From Actinokineospora globicatena (lineage in GTDB: Bacteria; Actinomycetota; Actinomycetes; Mycobacteriales; Pseudonocardiaceae): a stretch of 64,000 nt of DNA. Below are positions 1 to 8,666 of the stretch, piece by piece. The notes below the pieces were generated by a model. That model did not search any database. It was not told the DNA's origin and was given only the letters and a program-made list of their open reading frames with translations. The DNA is taken from contig NZ_JAMTCR010000006.1 in NCBI RefSeq assembly GCF_024171945.1, positions 186,001 through 250,000 of the forward strand. The letters run 5' to 3'. Within the stretch, counting starts at the first letter, position 1. Every line of letters starts with the position of its first letter. Both the position numbers and the translations under genes were made by a program.

Positions 1-645
1 GGCCAGCACCACCTCGACGTACGGTTCGTCGAGCTGGGTGCGCAGGCTCTTGGCCAGCACCTGGCCGATGATGGCCCCCGTCGGCAGCGCCAGCGTCACC
101 GCGGGCAGCACCAGCGCGGAGAACCCGTCCGACCCCAGCGCGGGTACCCAGCCGAGGTTGAACGAGAAGATCTGGATCAGCACCAGCCCCACCCAGAACG
201 TCGGCAGCGAGTTGCCCAGCGGCGGCAACGACGCCAGGAACTGGCTGAGCCACCGCGACCGCGTGTACGTGCCCAGGATCGCGATCGCACCGCCGAAGAC
301 GACCGCGAACAGCAGACCGAGCCCGGTGATCGACAGCGTGGAGGGCAACGCGTTGAGCACCAGCGTGGTCGCGTCCTCGCCGCTCGCGATGGACCGGCCG
401 AAGTCGCCCTGGACGGCGGCGAGCAGGCGCTTGCCGTACTGCACCACGACCGGGTCGTCCAGACCGAGGGCGGCGTGCTCGCGGGCCACGTCCGCCGCGG
501 TCAGCGTCGAGCCGCCGTCACCCCCGCCGAGCTTGGCGAGCACCGCGTCGCCCGGCAGCAGGTAGAGGATCACGAAGGACAGCGTGAACGCCGCCCACAG
601 CACGACCACCGCCTGCGCCAGGCGGCGCGGTATCCCGTTCGTCAT
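1..645 (-). CDS. ABC transporter permease, DppB/OppB type (3' part cut by window edge)
   Basis: Inner-membrane permease of a peptide/nickel-type ABC importer. Only the first 215 codons are visible and the reading frame runs off the left edge. The N-terminus carries a hydrophobic segment ending in the family signature LPGD, then a periplasmic stretch containing GDFGRSI, then several membrane segments (GNSLPTFWVGLVLI). The visible end, AKSLRTQLDEPYVEV, corresponds to the start of the EAA loop that contacts the ATPase. The ATG at 645 overlaps the stop of the upstream substrate-binding protein gene as ATGA, so the two are translationally coupled. The second permease and ATPases presumably lie beyond the left edge. 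Substrate is not decidable from sequence. Confidence 0.9.
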   Translation of the reverse strand, partial: MTNGIPRRLAQAVVVLWAAFTLSFVILYLLPGDAVLAKLGGGDGGSTLTAADVAREHAALGLDDPVVVQYGKRLLAAVQGDFGRSIASGEDATTLVLNALPSTLSITGLGLLFAVVFGGAIAILGTYTRSRWLSQFLASLPPLGNSLPTFWVGLVLIQIFSFNLGWVPALGSDGFSALVLPAVTLALPTGAIIGQVLAKSLRTQLDEPYVEVVLA

Positions 646-2261
646 CCGGCGAGCCAGGCGTCGAACAGCCGCATCCGCGAGGACGCCTCGAACGCCACGT
701 CGTGCGTCTTCGGGCCGAGACCCCACACCTGGGTCAGCTCGAACACCGGCACCGCGTACGCCTGCTCGATGATCACCCGCTGCGCCTGCTCCACGGCGGG
801 CTTGCGGGTGGCGTCGTCCACTGTGGCCGCTTGCGCGTCCAGCGTGGCGTCGAGCGGGTTGCCCGCGGCGAGCTTGCTGCGGTTGCCCGCCTTGGTGGAG
901 AACAACTGCCGCAGGATGTCCGCGTCGGCCCGGGTCGTGTTGTACCAGATGAAGTCGTAGTCCCCGGCCAGCGTCAGCTGCGTGGTCTCCGCAGTGGTCC
1001 GCTGCTCGATCCGCAGGTCGAACCCGATCTTGCGCAACTGCTGCTGCACCAGCTCCAGCACGCTCTGGTTCTGGTTGAACACCAGCGAGAACACGATCTT
1101 CGCGGTCAGCCGCTGCCCGTCCTTGACCCGGATGCCGTCCGGACCGGGCGCCCAGCCCTGCTCGTCGAGCAGCTTCTTGGCGCCGTCGGGGTCGTAGGCG
1201 AGTTCCTTGGACAGGTCCAGGTGCAGCGGGGTGGCCGAGCCGAGGATGCTCGACGCGGGCTTGTAGTTCTTGGTCAGCACGGTGTCGGTGACCTCCTGGC
1301 GGTTGACGCCCTTGAGCACCGCCTGGCGCACCTTCACGTCGCTGAGCACGCCGCGGGTGACGTTCGCGTGCAGGTTGAACACGATGCCCGGGTTGGCCCG
1401 CACCGGCTCGGTGAACCCGTTGCCCGCGAACTGCGGCTCGTCGACCGGTTGCACGTCGGTGATCGCGTCGAGCTGACCGGAGGCGAGGCTGCCGGTGCGC
1501 ACGCCGGGTTCCGGCACGATCCGGAACTCCACCTTGTCCAGGTACGCCTCACCGGTGTGCTTCCACAGCGGCGAGCCCCAGGCGTAGCCCTTGCGCTTGC
1601 TGATCACGATCTGCTGGTTGGACTTGAAGCTCTCGAACACGAACGGCCCGGACCCGACCAGACCGTCGCCCTGGCACCGCTGCTCCGGGGTCTTCTGGTA
1701 GGCCGACGGCGCCAGCACGCCGAGCGACATCGTCGAGCTGGCCTGCAGGAACTGCGCGCTCGGGGCTGAGAAGTCGAGCCGCACCGTGCTCGGATCGACG
1801 ACCGTGGCGCTCTTGTACGCCGCGAGGTACCCGTTGCCCAGCTGCGCCTTCGGCCCGATCGCCTTGATGCCGTCGAAACTGGCCTTGACCGCGGCCGCGT
1901 CGACGGGGGTGCCGTCGGAGAACGTCGCCCCCTTGCGCAGGGAGAACGTGAAGCTGGTGGAGTCCGCGTTGACCTCCCACTTCTCCGCCAGCCAGGGGGT
2001 GATCTTGCCGTTGCCCGGGTCCTGGTCGGTCAGCGAGTCGACCAGCTGGCGGCCCACGTTCAGCGCGGCGTTGGTGCCGACCTGTTGCGGGTCAAGGCAG
2101 TCCGGGTTGGACGAGATCCCCAACCGCAGCGTGCCGCCCGCGCGTGGCGGTCCCGCGTCACCACCACCGCTCGCGGCGGGGGCCGTGCCGCAGGCGGCGG
2201 CCAGTCCGAGAACCAGGACGAGTCCGGTGGCGGATAAGAGACGTACGGGGTTCCCGAACAC
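642..2261 (-). CDS. ABC transporter substrate-binding lipoprotein, family 5
   Basis: Extracytoplasmic solute-binding lipoprotein (SBP_bac_5 type, about 539 aa) that captures peptides, nickel chelates or similar ligands for the coupled permease. I choose the GTG at 2261 because GGAGG lies 7 nt upstream and a signal peptide with lipobox LAAAC follows at once; a longer frame from 2354 would add an implausible leader. The mature protein shows family features such as LRLGISSNPDCLDPQQ near the N-terminus, the block FSLRKGATFSDGTPV and the C-terminal YAVPVFE. It overlaps the permease start by 4 nt. Ligand specificity cannot be read from sequence. Confidence 0.92.
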   Translation of the reverse strand: MFGNPVRLLSATGLVLVLGLAAACGTAPAASGGGDAGPPRAGGTLRLGISSNPDCLDPQQVGTNAALNVGRQLVDSLTDQDPGNGKITPWLAEKWEVNADSTSFTFSLRKGATFSDGTPVDAAAVKASFDGIKAIGPKAQLGNGYLAAYKSATVVDPSTVRLDFSAPSAQFLQASSTMSLGVLAPSAYQKTPEQRCQGDGLVGSGPFVFESFKSNQQIVISKRKGYAWGSPLWKHTGEAYLDKVEFRIVPEPGVRTGSLASGQLDAITDVQPVDEPQFAGNGFTEPVRANPGIVFNLHANVTRGVLSDVKVRQAVLKGVNRQEVTDTVLTKNYKPASSILGSATPLHLDLSKELAYDPDGAKKLLDEQGWAPGPDGIRVKDGQRLTAKIVFSLVFNQNQSVLELVQQQLRKIGFDLRIEQRTTAETTQLTLAGDYDFIWYNTTRADADILRQLFSTKAGNRSKLAAGNPLDATLDAQAATVDDATRKPAVEQAQRVIIEQAYAVPVFELTQVWGLGPKTHDVAFEASSRMRLFDAWLAG

Positions 2262-2483
2262 GAGTGTGCCTCCAGCGGGGGAAAAGCGGATCAGCACAGC
2301 CACGCTAACCGCGATCCCACGCCCGGTCCCACGCACTGAATGGCACTCCCACATCGCGGGCGGCGATGGGAGCCCCTTGACCGCGCACCCGCATGTGTAC
2401 TCGGCGAAACCGGTTGCCGGAAACAGGTTCGCGGTGGCTCAACCAGTGGTACCCGCGTTCCCACGATGTGATCGACAGGGCCG

Positions 2484-3074
2484 CTACCTGCGCGTCACCG
2501 CGTCCCAGGCGGCCATCGCGGCGTCAACCACCGCCACCAGCTGCGTGGTGGAGGCGTTGTCCCGCGCCCGCACGGACATTCCATAAAGGACTGAAAGGTA
2601 GAAGTCGGCCACCGCCTCCGGTGCCGTGGTGAACTCGCCGCGGGCGTGCGCCTCGCTCAACCTGGCCACCAGGTCGGCCCGGTCCCGCGCCCGGATGTCC
2701 GTCACCAGCGTGCGCACGGGGTCGTTCGCCGCGCTGATGTTGGTCGCCGCGAGCACCACCATGCAGCCGGGTGGGGTGTCGGGCTCGGCGTAGGCGGCCG
2801 CCCGTGCGCGCAGCATCCGCTCCACCGCCTGGCACGCGGTGGGCGCGGCGTAGAAGCCGTCCGCGGTGCCCGTGCCGTTGTAGAGGTCGATGGCCTCCCG
2901 GAACAGCCGCTCCTTGCTGCCGAACGCGGTGTAGAGGCTGCGCGTGCCGATGCCCATCGCGGCCGTCAGGTCGGCGATCGACACCGCCTCGTAGCCGCGC
3001 TCCCAGAACAGGCGCATGGCTGTGCGCAGGGCCGCGTCGCGGTCGAACTCGCGCGGCCGACCGGGTCCCGGCAT
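2484..3074 (-). CDS. TetR/AcrR family transcriptional regulator
   Basis: DNA-binding repressor of about 196 aa. Residues near 10-55 form the TetR helix-turn-helix (ALRTAMRLFWERGYEAVS, then GIGTRSLYTAFGSKERLF). The C-terminal half is the ligand/dimer domain and contains a CMVVLAATN block seen in the group of TetR regulators that carry a TetR_C_11-like domain. The ATG at 3074 lies 4 nt after GAGGAGG; a GTG one codon earlier sits almost on the ribosome-binding site and is less likely. It is divergent from the SDR gene at 3159 with an 84-bp spacer, the usual arrangement for local repression. Inducer unknown. Confidence 0.9.
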   Translation of the reverse strand: MPGPGRPREFDRDAALRTAMRLFWERGYEAVSIADLTAAMGIGTRSLYTAFGSKERLFREAIDLYNGTGTADGFYAAPTACQAVERMLRARAAAYAEPDTPPGCMVVLAATNISAANDPVRTLVTDIRARDRADLVARLSEAHARGEFTTAPEAVADFYLSVLYGMSVRARDNASTTQLVAVVDAAMAAWDAVTRR

Positions 3075-3158
3075 CACGCCTCCTCGCGGTTGACAGCGCC
3101 GATGCTACTGCGGCAGGCTGATTAAGCAACGTTCGATGCACAATTAGGGAGCACGGCG

Positions 3159-3926
3159 ATGGGGATGGATGACCGGGGACAGCCGCGGGGACAGCTGGCT
3201 GGCGCGGTCGCGCTGGTGACCGGTGGCAGCCGGGGGATCGGCGCGGCCATCGCGCGCCACCTCGGCCGGGCGGGCGCCGACGTCGCGATCACCTACAACA
3301 CCTCGGCAGAACAAGCCGCCAAGGTCGTCGCCGAGGTGTCCGCGCTGGGGGTGCGCTCGGTCGCGGTGCACGCCCCCGCGACCGAGCGCGGCGCGGTCGA
3401 CGCCGCCGTGCTCGCGGCCGCCGCCGACCTGGGCGGGCTCGACATCCTGGTCAACAACGCGGGCATCGCCCGCTACGGCCCGGTCGCCGAGACCAGCGAC
3501 GAGGACATCGACGACATCATCGACGTCAACATCCGCGCGGTGTTCACCGGAACGCGCGCCGCGCTCGGGGTGCTGCGCGACGGCGGCCGGGTCATCACCA
3601 TCGGCAGCAACCTGGCCGACAGGGTCACCAGCCCCGGCCTCGCGCTGTACTCGATGAGCAAGTCGGCGCTGGTCGGGTTCACCAAGGGCCTCGCGCACGA
3701 CCTCGGGCCCCGGCGGATCACCGCCAACCTGGTGCAGCCCGGGTCGACCGACACCGACATGAACCCGGCCAGCAGCCCGGACGCGGCCGAGCAGTTGGCC
3801 ACCAGCGTGGTCGGGCACTACGGCACCGCCGACGACATCGCCGCCACCGTGGTCCACCTCGCAGGTCCCGGTGGCGCACACATCACCGGAACCGTGCTGA
3901 CCATCGACGGCGGTCAGAACACCTGA
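3159..3926 (+). CDS. SDR family NAD(P)-dependent oxidoreductase
   Basis: Short-chain dehydrogenase/reductase of 255 aa, classical type. It shows the cofactor motif TGGSRGIG, the NNAG structural motif, and the catalytic Tyr and Lys in YSMSK. The C-terminal GTVLTIDGGQNT is the common end of FabG-like enzymes. GGGAG lies 7 nt before the ATG. The gene is divergent from the TetR regulator at 2484, which probably controls it. The family reduces or oxidises carbonyl/alcohol groups with NAD(P)(H); the substrate is not evident. Confidence 0.92.
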   Translation: MGMDDRGQPRGQLAGAVALVTGGSRGIGAAIARHLGRAGADVAITYNTSAEQAAKVVAEVSALGVRSVAVHAPATERGAVDAAVLAAAADLGGLDILVNNAGIARYGPVAETSDEDIDDIIDVNIRAVFTGTRAALGVLRDGGRVITIGSNLADRVTSPGLALYSMSKSALVGFTKGLAHDLGPRRITANLVQPGSTDTDMNPASSPDAAEQLATSVVGHYGTADDIAATVVHLAGPGGAHITGTVLTIDGGQNT

Positions 3927-4024
3927 GCAGCGGCGTTGGGCGCCGTGAGCGCGGCGTCCACGCGGCGTTCACCTGGACTGCATAGCTTTCTGCCCGGATC
4001 GGGGACTCGGGAGAAGGAGGGGCT

Positions 4025-5224
4025 ATGCGCAGAACAGTGGCGTACGCGGCCATCGGGGCCACCGTGCTCGCCGCGGGGGTGTTGGCGGGCATGCCCAGCT
4101 CGGCGACACCGGACCACGGCCGGGGCTTCGGCCAGGCGACGCTCACCGCGTTCGCCGCCCTACCGGCGGAGACCTTCGTCTCCGCCAGCGACCCGTCCGG
4201 CGCCGCGCTGGGCACCACCCCGGTCAACGGCGTCGTCCCGCCGTTCGCCGACCAGCCGGTGCAGGGCTTCAGCGGCATCGTGCGCAACGGTGACGGCACG
4301 TTCGAGGTGTTGTCCGACAACGGTTACGGCACCAAGGCCAACAGTGGCGACTTCGTGCTGCGGATCCACCGGATCGCCCCGGACTTCGGCCAGGGCGCGG
4401 TCGACGTGCTCGGCGGCGTCAACCTGACCGACCCGAACCGGAAGGTGCCGTTCGCGCTCACCCGGCCCGACCGCGTGCTCACCGGGTCCGACTTCGACGT
4501 CGAGTCCATCGTGCGGGCCGCGGACGGCAGCTACTGGATCGGCGACGAGTTCGGCCCGTACCTGCTGCACTTCGACCGCGCGGGCAGGCTGCTCGCCCCG
4601 CCGGTCCCGCTGCCCGGTGTGTTCGCCCCCGAGAACCCCGCGGGCACGCCGAACCTGGGCGGCAGCAAGGGGTACGAGGGTCTGGCGATCTCCCCGGACC
4701 GCCGCACGCTCTACGCGCTGCTGGAGGGCACCGTCGCCGGTGACGCCGCCGGGACGTTGCGGCTCAACGAGTTCGACCTCGGCTCGGGCGCGTACACCGG
4801 CAAGCGGTGGACCTACCAGCTCGACCAGCCCAACCACGCCATCGGCGACCTCACCGCGGTCGACAAGGACCGGTTCCTGGTCATCGAGCGCGACGGCGGC
4901 CAGGGCGTGGACGCCAAGGTCAAGAAGGTCTACCTGCTCGACAAGCGCGACCGCGACCGGGACGGCAAGCTCGACAAGGTGCTGGTCGCGGACCTGGTGA
5001 ACCTGGCCAACCCGCGCCGCGTCGGTGGGTTCGCCGACCCGTTCACCTTCCCGTTCCAGACCATCGAGGACGTCGTGGTCCTGGACGACCGCACGCTGGG
5101 TGTGCTGAACGACAACAACTTCCCGTTCTCCTCCGGCCGCACCCCCGGCAAGCCCGACAACAACGAGTTCATCACCATCCGGCTCACCGACCGGCTGCAC
5201 GCGGACCCGCGCGTCCTGCGCTGA
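4025..5224 (+). CDS. secreted esterase-like/phytase-like domain protein
   Basis: Exported protein of 399 aa. The N-terminus is a signal peptide (basic MRR, then a hydrophobic stretch ending near residue 27, SSATP). The rest resembles the phytase-like family (PF13449), a beta-propeller type fold: GFSGIVRNGDGTFEVLSDNG, EFGPYLLHFDR and the C-terminal block LNDNNFPFSSGRTPG with clustered Asp/Asn/Glu. GAAGGAGG stands 6 nt before the ATG. Members are annotated as esterase-like or phosphatase-like, with activity rarely proven. A strong hairpin follows the stop. Confidence 0.88.
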   Translation: MRRTVAYAAIGATVLAAGVLAGMPSSATPDHGRGFGQATLTAFAALPAETFVSASDPSGAALGTTPVNGVVPPFADQPVQGFSGIVRNGDGTFEVLSDNGYGTKANSGDFVLRIHRIAPDFGQGAVDVLGGVNLTDPNRKVPFALTRPDRVLTGSDFDVESIVRAADGSYWIGDEFGPYLLHFDRAGRLLAPPVPLPGVFAPENPAGTPNLGGSKGYEGLAISPDRRTLYALLEGTVAGDAAGTLRLNEFDLGSGAYTGKRWTYQLDQPNHAIGDLTAVDKDRFLVIERDGGQGVDAKVKKVYLLDKRDRDRDGKLDKVLVADLVNLANPRRVGGFADPFTFPFQTIEDVVVLDDRTLGVLNDNNFPFSSGRTPGKPDNNEFITIRLTDRLHADPRVLR

Positions 5225-5239
5225 CCCGTCACACGAAAC

Positions 5240-5275
5240 GCACGGCCCCCGGCCAGGTACTGCCGGGGGCCGTGC
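5240..5275. terminator. rho-independent-type hairpin between convergent genes
   Basis: A perfect 14-bp GC-rich stem (arms 5240-5253 and 5262-5275) with an 8-nt loop lies between the convergent genes ending at 5224 and 5284. It lacks a T tract, as is common in high-GC actinobacteria, and could stop transcription from both sides. Confidence 0.75.
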
Positions 5276-5283
5276 GCCTCGGC

Positions 5284-5898
5284 CTAGGGCTTCGGGGCCT
5301 GGACGACCCGATAGCCCAAAGCGGTGAACATGCCGGTCAGCATCGCGAGCGTGTTCTTCTCCGCCCGCTGCGTCAGACCGGACTTCTGCGCGGCCTCGCT
5401 GATGCGCTGCTCCGCCGCGACGTAGAACTCGCGTTGGTCCTGCGGGGCGCTCACCAGCGCGCTGAGCTGGTCGAACAACCCCTTGTCCTGCCGGAACAGG
5501 TAGCTGCGCTGGTTGTCCAGGTTCGGCTTGCCCAACTGCGCCTTCGGCAGCCGCACCTGCACCGTCTTGGCCTGCTGGTCGACGGTGAGCGCGTTGTCGG
5601 CCAGGTTCCGGAAGTCGACGAACGCGTCGACGCTGCCCGCCGCGACGAACAGCGTGCGCGACCCGGCGATCTCCGCGGGGACGTAGCGGACGTCCTTCTC
5701 GATGTCCACCACGACCTGGTAGTCACCGGCCGCGGCGTGGTACTCGCTGAGGTCGCGCACGGCCTGCAGCACGGCGGGTTGGCTGCGGTCGACGGTGTCG
5801 GTGCCCGGCGAGAACCAGCCGGACGCCCCGACGCCCACGGCGCCCGCCGCCACCACCAGCACGATAACGGCGACGATCCCGATCCACTTCTTGCGCAC
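5284..5898 (-). CDS. DUF4230 domain protein, membrane-anchored
   Basis: Protein of 204 aa with one N-terminal membrane helix after the basic start RKKW, then an extracytoplasmic domain that matches DUF4230: AAGDYQVVVDIEKDVRYVP, the VDFRNL block and the LPKAQLGKPNLD segment. The start is a GTG at 5898; an ATG slightly upstream is in another frame. The function of DUF4230 is unknown. The gene stands alone between a terminator and a long divergent spacer. Confidence 0.82.
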   Translation of the reverse strand: MRKKWIGIVAVIVLVVAAGAVGVGASGWFSPGTDTVDRSQPAVLQAVRDLSEYHAAAGDYQVVVDIEKDVRYVPAEIAGSRTLFVAAGSVDAFVDFRNLADNALTVDQQAKTVQVRLPKAQLGKPNLDNQRSYLFRQDKGLFDQLSALVSAPQDQREFYVAAEQRISEAAQKSGLTQRAEKNTLAMLTGMFTALGYRVVQAPKP

Positions 5899-6347
5899 CT
5901 GCCATCACCCCACTCGGTATCACCCACCAAGTGCCACCGGTGGCCGCCGCTGAACCACCGACCCCGATATTGCTCCGTTCGGGTGATTTGCCGATCCGGT
6001 ATTTGCCCGATGCCACTCGGCGACCCGCGCGTACCGGGTAAACCGGGGCGGAGCACCGTGCGCGGGCAGTGATCAGTTCCGGTGGGCAACGCCCGTTCGG
6101 GGGTTTTGCGGCGATGTTCGCCACCTGGTCGACGGTGCGGCCCTTTCGGCCGAATTGGCACTGTTGTCGCAGGTCAGGGCGGTGGGAATTGCGGCAAATG
6201 GTGATATCCGCTGACTTCTCGCCGTTGTTCGGAAGTCGTTGACCCCCGGTGCGCGGCCGTGCCACGATGTGTTTCGGGGGGTGTTCGCACGACCACGCGC
6301 GCATCCGTTTCACGCTGTTCCGGCACGGGTCTTCAACTGGGGGATTG
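5899..6347. other. divergent intergenic region
   Basis: 449 bp without a convincing gene between the DUF4230 gene (leftward) and the LuxR-type regulator (rightward). Base composition is more AT-rich than the flanks around 5960-6015 and 6185-6240. A promoter-like pair for the rightward gene is listed separately. I see no repeat or riboswitch here. Confidence 0.6.
6239..6268 (+). promoter_or_regulatory. candidate promoter of the regulator gene at 6348
   Basis: TTGACC at 6239-6244 and CACGAT at 6263-6268 are separated by 18 bp, about 80 bp upstream of the start codon. The -10 lacks the usual first T, so this is a moderate match only. Confidence 0.35.
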
Positions 6348-6983
6348 ATGACTAGTGGGATGTTGGCGCGCGGCTTACCGGCCCTGCGGCGGGCCGAGGA
6401 CGTCGTCCGCGCCGCCCGCGTGCACGTCGCCGTCCTGTGGCGCGACGGGGTGCTCCCGCTGACGCCCCGCGCCACCGTCGCCCTGCTGGCCGAGGTCGCC
6501 GACCGAGGGGTGTCGGTGCAGGTGCTGTGCGCGCGGGACAACGCCTACGCCGCGGCCGAACTCGCCGTCGTCGACCCGGGCAAGCGCGCCATCGAGGTCC
6601 AGTACGCGGCCAGGGGCCTGCCGGACGCCATCGTCGTCGACCACCGCATCGCGGTCTTCCCGCCGACCCTCGCCGACGACGCCCCCGCCGCCGTCCTGCG
6701 CCACAGCGGCGTCGTCTCCGCCGCCCGCGAACTGTTCACCACCGGCTGGCGCGCGGCGGCCCTGGCCCACCACCGAACCCCACTCGACCCGCTCGCGGGC
6801 GCCGAACTCCACCAGGAGATCCTCGCCCTGCTCGGCCAGGGCCACACCGACGACACCGCCGCCCGCAAACTCGGCGTCTCCGTCCGCACCTACCGCCGCC
6901 ACGTAGCCACCATCATGCGCACCCTTGGCGCCGATTCCCGCTTCCAAGCAGGCGTCCTGGCCCGTGAGCGCGGCCTGGTGTGA
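6348..6983 (+). CDS. LuxR-type helix-turn-helix regulator with N-terminal sensor domain
   Basis: Regulator of 211 aa. The N-terminal two thirds (RGVSVQVLCARDNAY, then LPDAIVVDHRIAVFPP) looks like the TrmB/phospholipase-D-like sensor module that precedes a LuxR helix-turn-helix in many actinobacterial proteins. The C-terminal 60 residues are the DNA-binding domain: ILALLGQGHTDDTAARKLG, SVRTYRRHV and TLGADSRFQAG. The ATG at 6348 is preceded by GGGGG; the longer frame from 6249 lacks a ribosome-binding site. It has no operon partner, so targets are unknown. Confidence 0.82.
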   Translation: MTSGMLARGLPALRRAEDVVRAARVHVAVLWRDGVLPLTPRATVALLAEVADRGVSVQVLCARDNAYAAAELAVVDPGKRAIEVQYAARGLPDAIVVDHRIAVFPPTLADDAPAAVLRHSGVVSAARELFTTGWRAAALAHHRTPLDPLAGAELHQEILALLGQGHTDDTAARKLGVSVRTYRRHVATIMRTLGADSRFQAGVLARERGLV

Positions 6984-7067
6984 CCCGGCTCGCCTGACCG
7001 GCCACTCTCGACCTGTCCACACGCTGACTTGGTGGAAACTCGGCCCACCCGACCAGCCGCTTCCGAG

Positions 7068-7196
7068 TTGTCCACAACCCCCGCGACCATCCACAGCCCA
7101 CCCGCGGCCCTCTTGACAAGCCCCCGATTTCGCTATGCTCGAACGTGGGACCTCAGACCCCGGGAGGGTGGGCCCCACCACGCGAGTTGATCATGG
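7068..7196 (+). promoter_or_regulatory. element A: paired DnaA-box-like sites plus promoter, inverted copy at 31453-31581
   Basis: Box TTGTCCACA (7068-7076) and a degenerate ccATCCACA (7087-7095) start 19 bp apart. TTGACA (7113-7118) and TATGCT (7134-7139) follow with a short 15-bp spacer. About 55 bp after the -10 are then nearly identical to element B on the opposite strand 24 kb away. The promoter points into a region with no gene. Confidence 0.6.
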
Positions 7197-7254
7197 TCGG
7201 GAGCGGTCGTGGCGGGCGTGGGTGGGCTGTGGTCGCGGGTGATTTCTCGCTCGG
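7145..7254 (+). ncRNA. candidate small RNA, copy A (110 nt)
   Basis: Predicted transcript from element A. It begins about 6 nt after TATGCT with GTGGGACC, can fold GTGGG with CCCAC around an inner ACCC/GGGT stem, continues through ATCATGG and ends at a second conserved block TTCTCGCTCGG (7244-7254). Copy B has the same blocks with nearly the same spacing (111 nt). The frame from GTG diverges between copies after 17 codons and stops at different places (65 versus 25 codons), so I favour RNA over peptide, without proof of transcription. Confidence 0.35.
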
Positions 7255-7528
7255 CGCAACCACGGCAGCTGCTCGGATGGGGAGCCTTCGGGGCCTCGGT
7301 CGGCGATCCGGGTGGCGCTGTCGCTTGTCGCGTCTGGCCTGAGGCGGCCGCTGCGTGTCCCAGTGAGTCGCCGCGTCTGGTCCGGACAGTCGCCGCGTGC
7401 GCCCTTGATCGAGTTCTCGCCCGGTGAGCCGCCACCGGAGGCGTCTCGGTCCGGGCGTCACCGCAGTCGACAGACTCTCCCGGTCACGGCGTCCGCGACC
7501 AGGCGTCGCTACTGTCCTCTGTGGAGGG

Positions 7529-7987
7529 TCAGCGGCGGGGTTGGGGCTTGTACTGCCCGGCCGCCTTGCGTTGGGTGATGCCGGTGCGGTTCCAGGCGTT
7601 GATGAGGGTGGCGGTCATGATGACCTTGGCCAGCGTGGGCTCGTCGAAGACGCGGGCGGCCTCGGCGTAGACGTCGTCGGGGACGTGGGTGCCGATGAGG
7701 TCGGTGATGGACTCGGTCAGGGCGAGGGCGGCGCGCTCCTGTTCGGTGTAGAGGTCGGTTTCCCGCCAGGCGTCCAAGAGCAGGAGGCGCTGGGGGGTCT
7801 CGCCCGCGGCTTGGGCGTCGAGGGTGTGCATGTCGAGGCAGAACGCGCAGCCGTTGAGCTGGGAGGCGCGGGTGAAGATCAGCTGGATGAGCACGGGGTC
7901 GAGCCCGGACTCGACAATGGTGCTGTGGAAGGCGTACAGGGCGCGGAAACCGTCGGGCCACGCCTCCGCCAGGTTGACTCGGGTCAT
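7529..7987 (-). CDS. carboxymuconolactone decarboxylase/AhpD-family protein
   Basis: Protein of 152 aa from the AhpD-like alkylhydroperoxidase group. The redox pair is in CAFCLDMHT (CxxC with the downstream His), followed by a helical LLLLDAWRET and a LTESITDL segment; the end WNRTGITQRK is also typical. Family members reduce peroxides or organic disulfides through the CxxC pair, with a cytosolic location. The ATG at 7987 follows a plausible purine stretch. It ends next to a gene-free region and is not coupled to the LysE gene 59 bp upstream. Physiological electron donor unknown. Confidence 0.9.
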   Translation of the reverse strand: MTRVNLAEAWPDGFRALYAFHSTIVESGLDPVLIQLIFTRASQLNGCAFCLDMHTLDAQAAGETPQRLLLLDAWRETDLYTEQERAALALTESITDLIGTHVPDDVYAEAARVFDEPTLAKVIMTATLINAWNRTGITQRKAAGQYKPQPRR

Positions 7988-8046
7988 GGCCGGAACCTAC
8001 ACCGGCGGCACCGCGAGCGCGGCCCCGTGCGCCGAACGCGGCCCGA

Positions 8047-8658
8047 TCAGGTGGTGATCAGCGTCCGCACAGCGAACACGGTGAACACGACCGCGACGAT
8101 CCCGTCGGTGATCCGCAGCGCCAGCGGGGTGTGCAGCAGGGTGGACAGCTTGCGCACCAACGTGATCCACACCAGCAGCCACCCCATCACCAAGCCGAGG
8201 TACACGACCGCCAACGGCGTCAGCCCCGCGACCGGGTCGGTGCCGCGCGGGATGAACTGCGGTAAGAAGGCCATCATGAACAGGCCGACCTTCGGGTTCG
8301 TGCCGGTGCACAGGAACCCTTGCAGGAACGCCCGTCCCGGTGGCGGCGCCGTGAGGTCGCGTTGTGGCGCGGCGGGGGACAGCGCCGAGCGCAGCGCGAA
8401 CCCGGCCATCACGAGCAGCACGCCCGCCCCCGCCACGCAGAACGCCGTGTACAGCCCGGGTCGGGTGGCCACCAGCGCGGCGAGGCCGAGCGCGCCGACG
8501 ACCAGGTGCGCCGCGCCCGCCACGACCATGCCGAGCGCGGCGGCCACCGCGGGGCGCTGCCGCCGGTGGGTGAGCAGCAACCGGGTCAGCAGCGCCAGGT
8601 CCGGTCCCGGGGTCATGATCACCAGCAGTGCGCTGACCACGAACGTCGTGCTGACCAC
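8047..8658 (-). CDS. LysE/RhtB family exporter
   Basis: Small membrane exporter of 203 aa with about six hydrophobic segments. The N-terminal signature is VIMTPGPDLALLTR and the central GTNPKVGLFMMAFLPQF is the second LysE signature. The family exports amino acids and derivatives. GTG start at 8658, only 8 bp downstream of the ATP-grasp gene's stop, so it belongs to the leftward operon that starts at 13979. Inference: it exports an amino-acid-derived product or intermediate of the SznF-type pathway. Confidence 0.9.
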   Translation of the reverse strand: MVSTTFVVSALLVIMTPGPDLALLTRLLLTHRRQRPAVAAALGMVVAGAAHLVVGALGLAALVATRPGLYTAFCVAGAGVLLVMAGFALRSALSPAAPQRDLTAPPPGRAFLQGFLCTGTNPKVGLFMMAFLPQFIPRGTDPVAGLTPLAVVYLGLVMGWLLVWITLVRKLSTLLHTPLALRITDGIVAVVFTVFAVRTLITT

Positions 8659-8666
8659 GGCCCCGC

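Larger units (their letters stand above)
6984..7528. other. long intergenic region holding element A
   Basis: 545 bp with no credible protein gene between the regulator ending at 6983 and the convergent AhpD-like gene. It contains an isolated DnaA-box-like CTGTCCACA (7013-7021), the promoter-like element A (7068-7196) and the conserved RNA candidate (7145-7254). Open frames here have no ribosome-binding site. Confidence 0.65.
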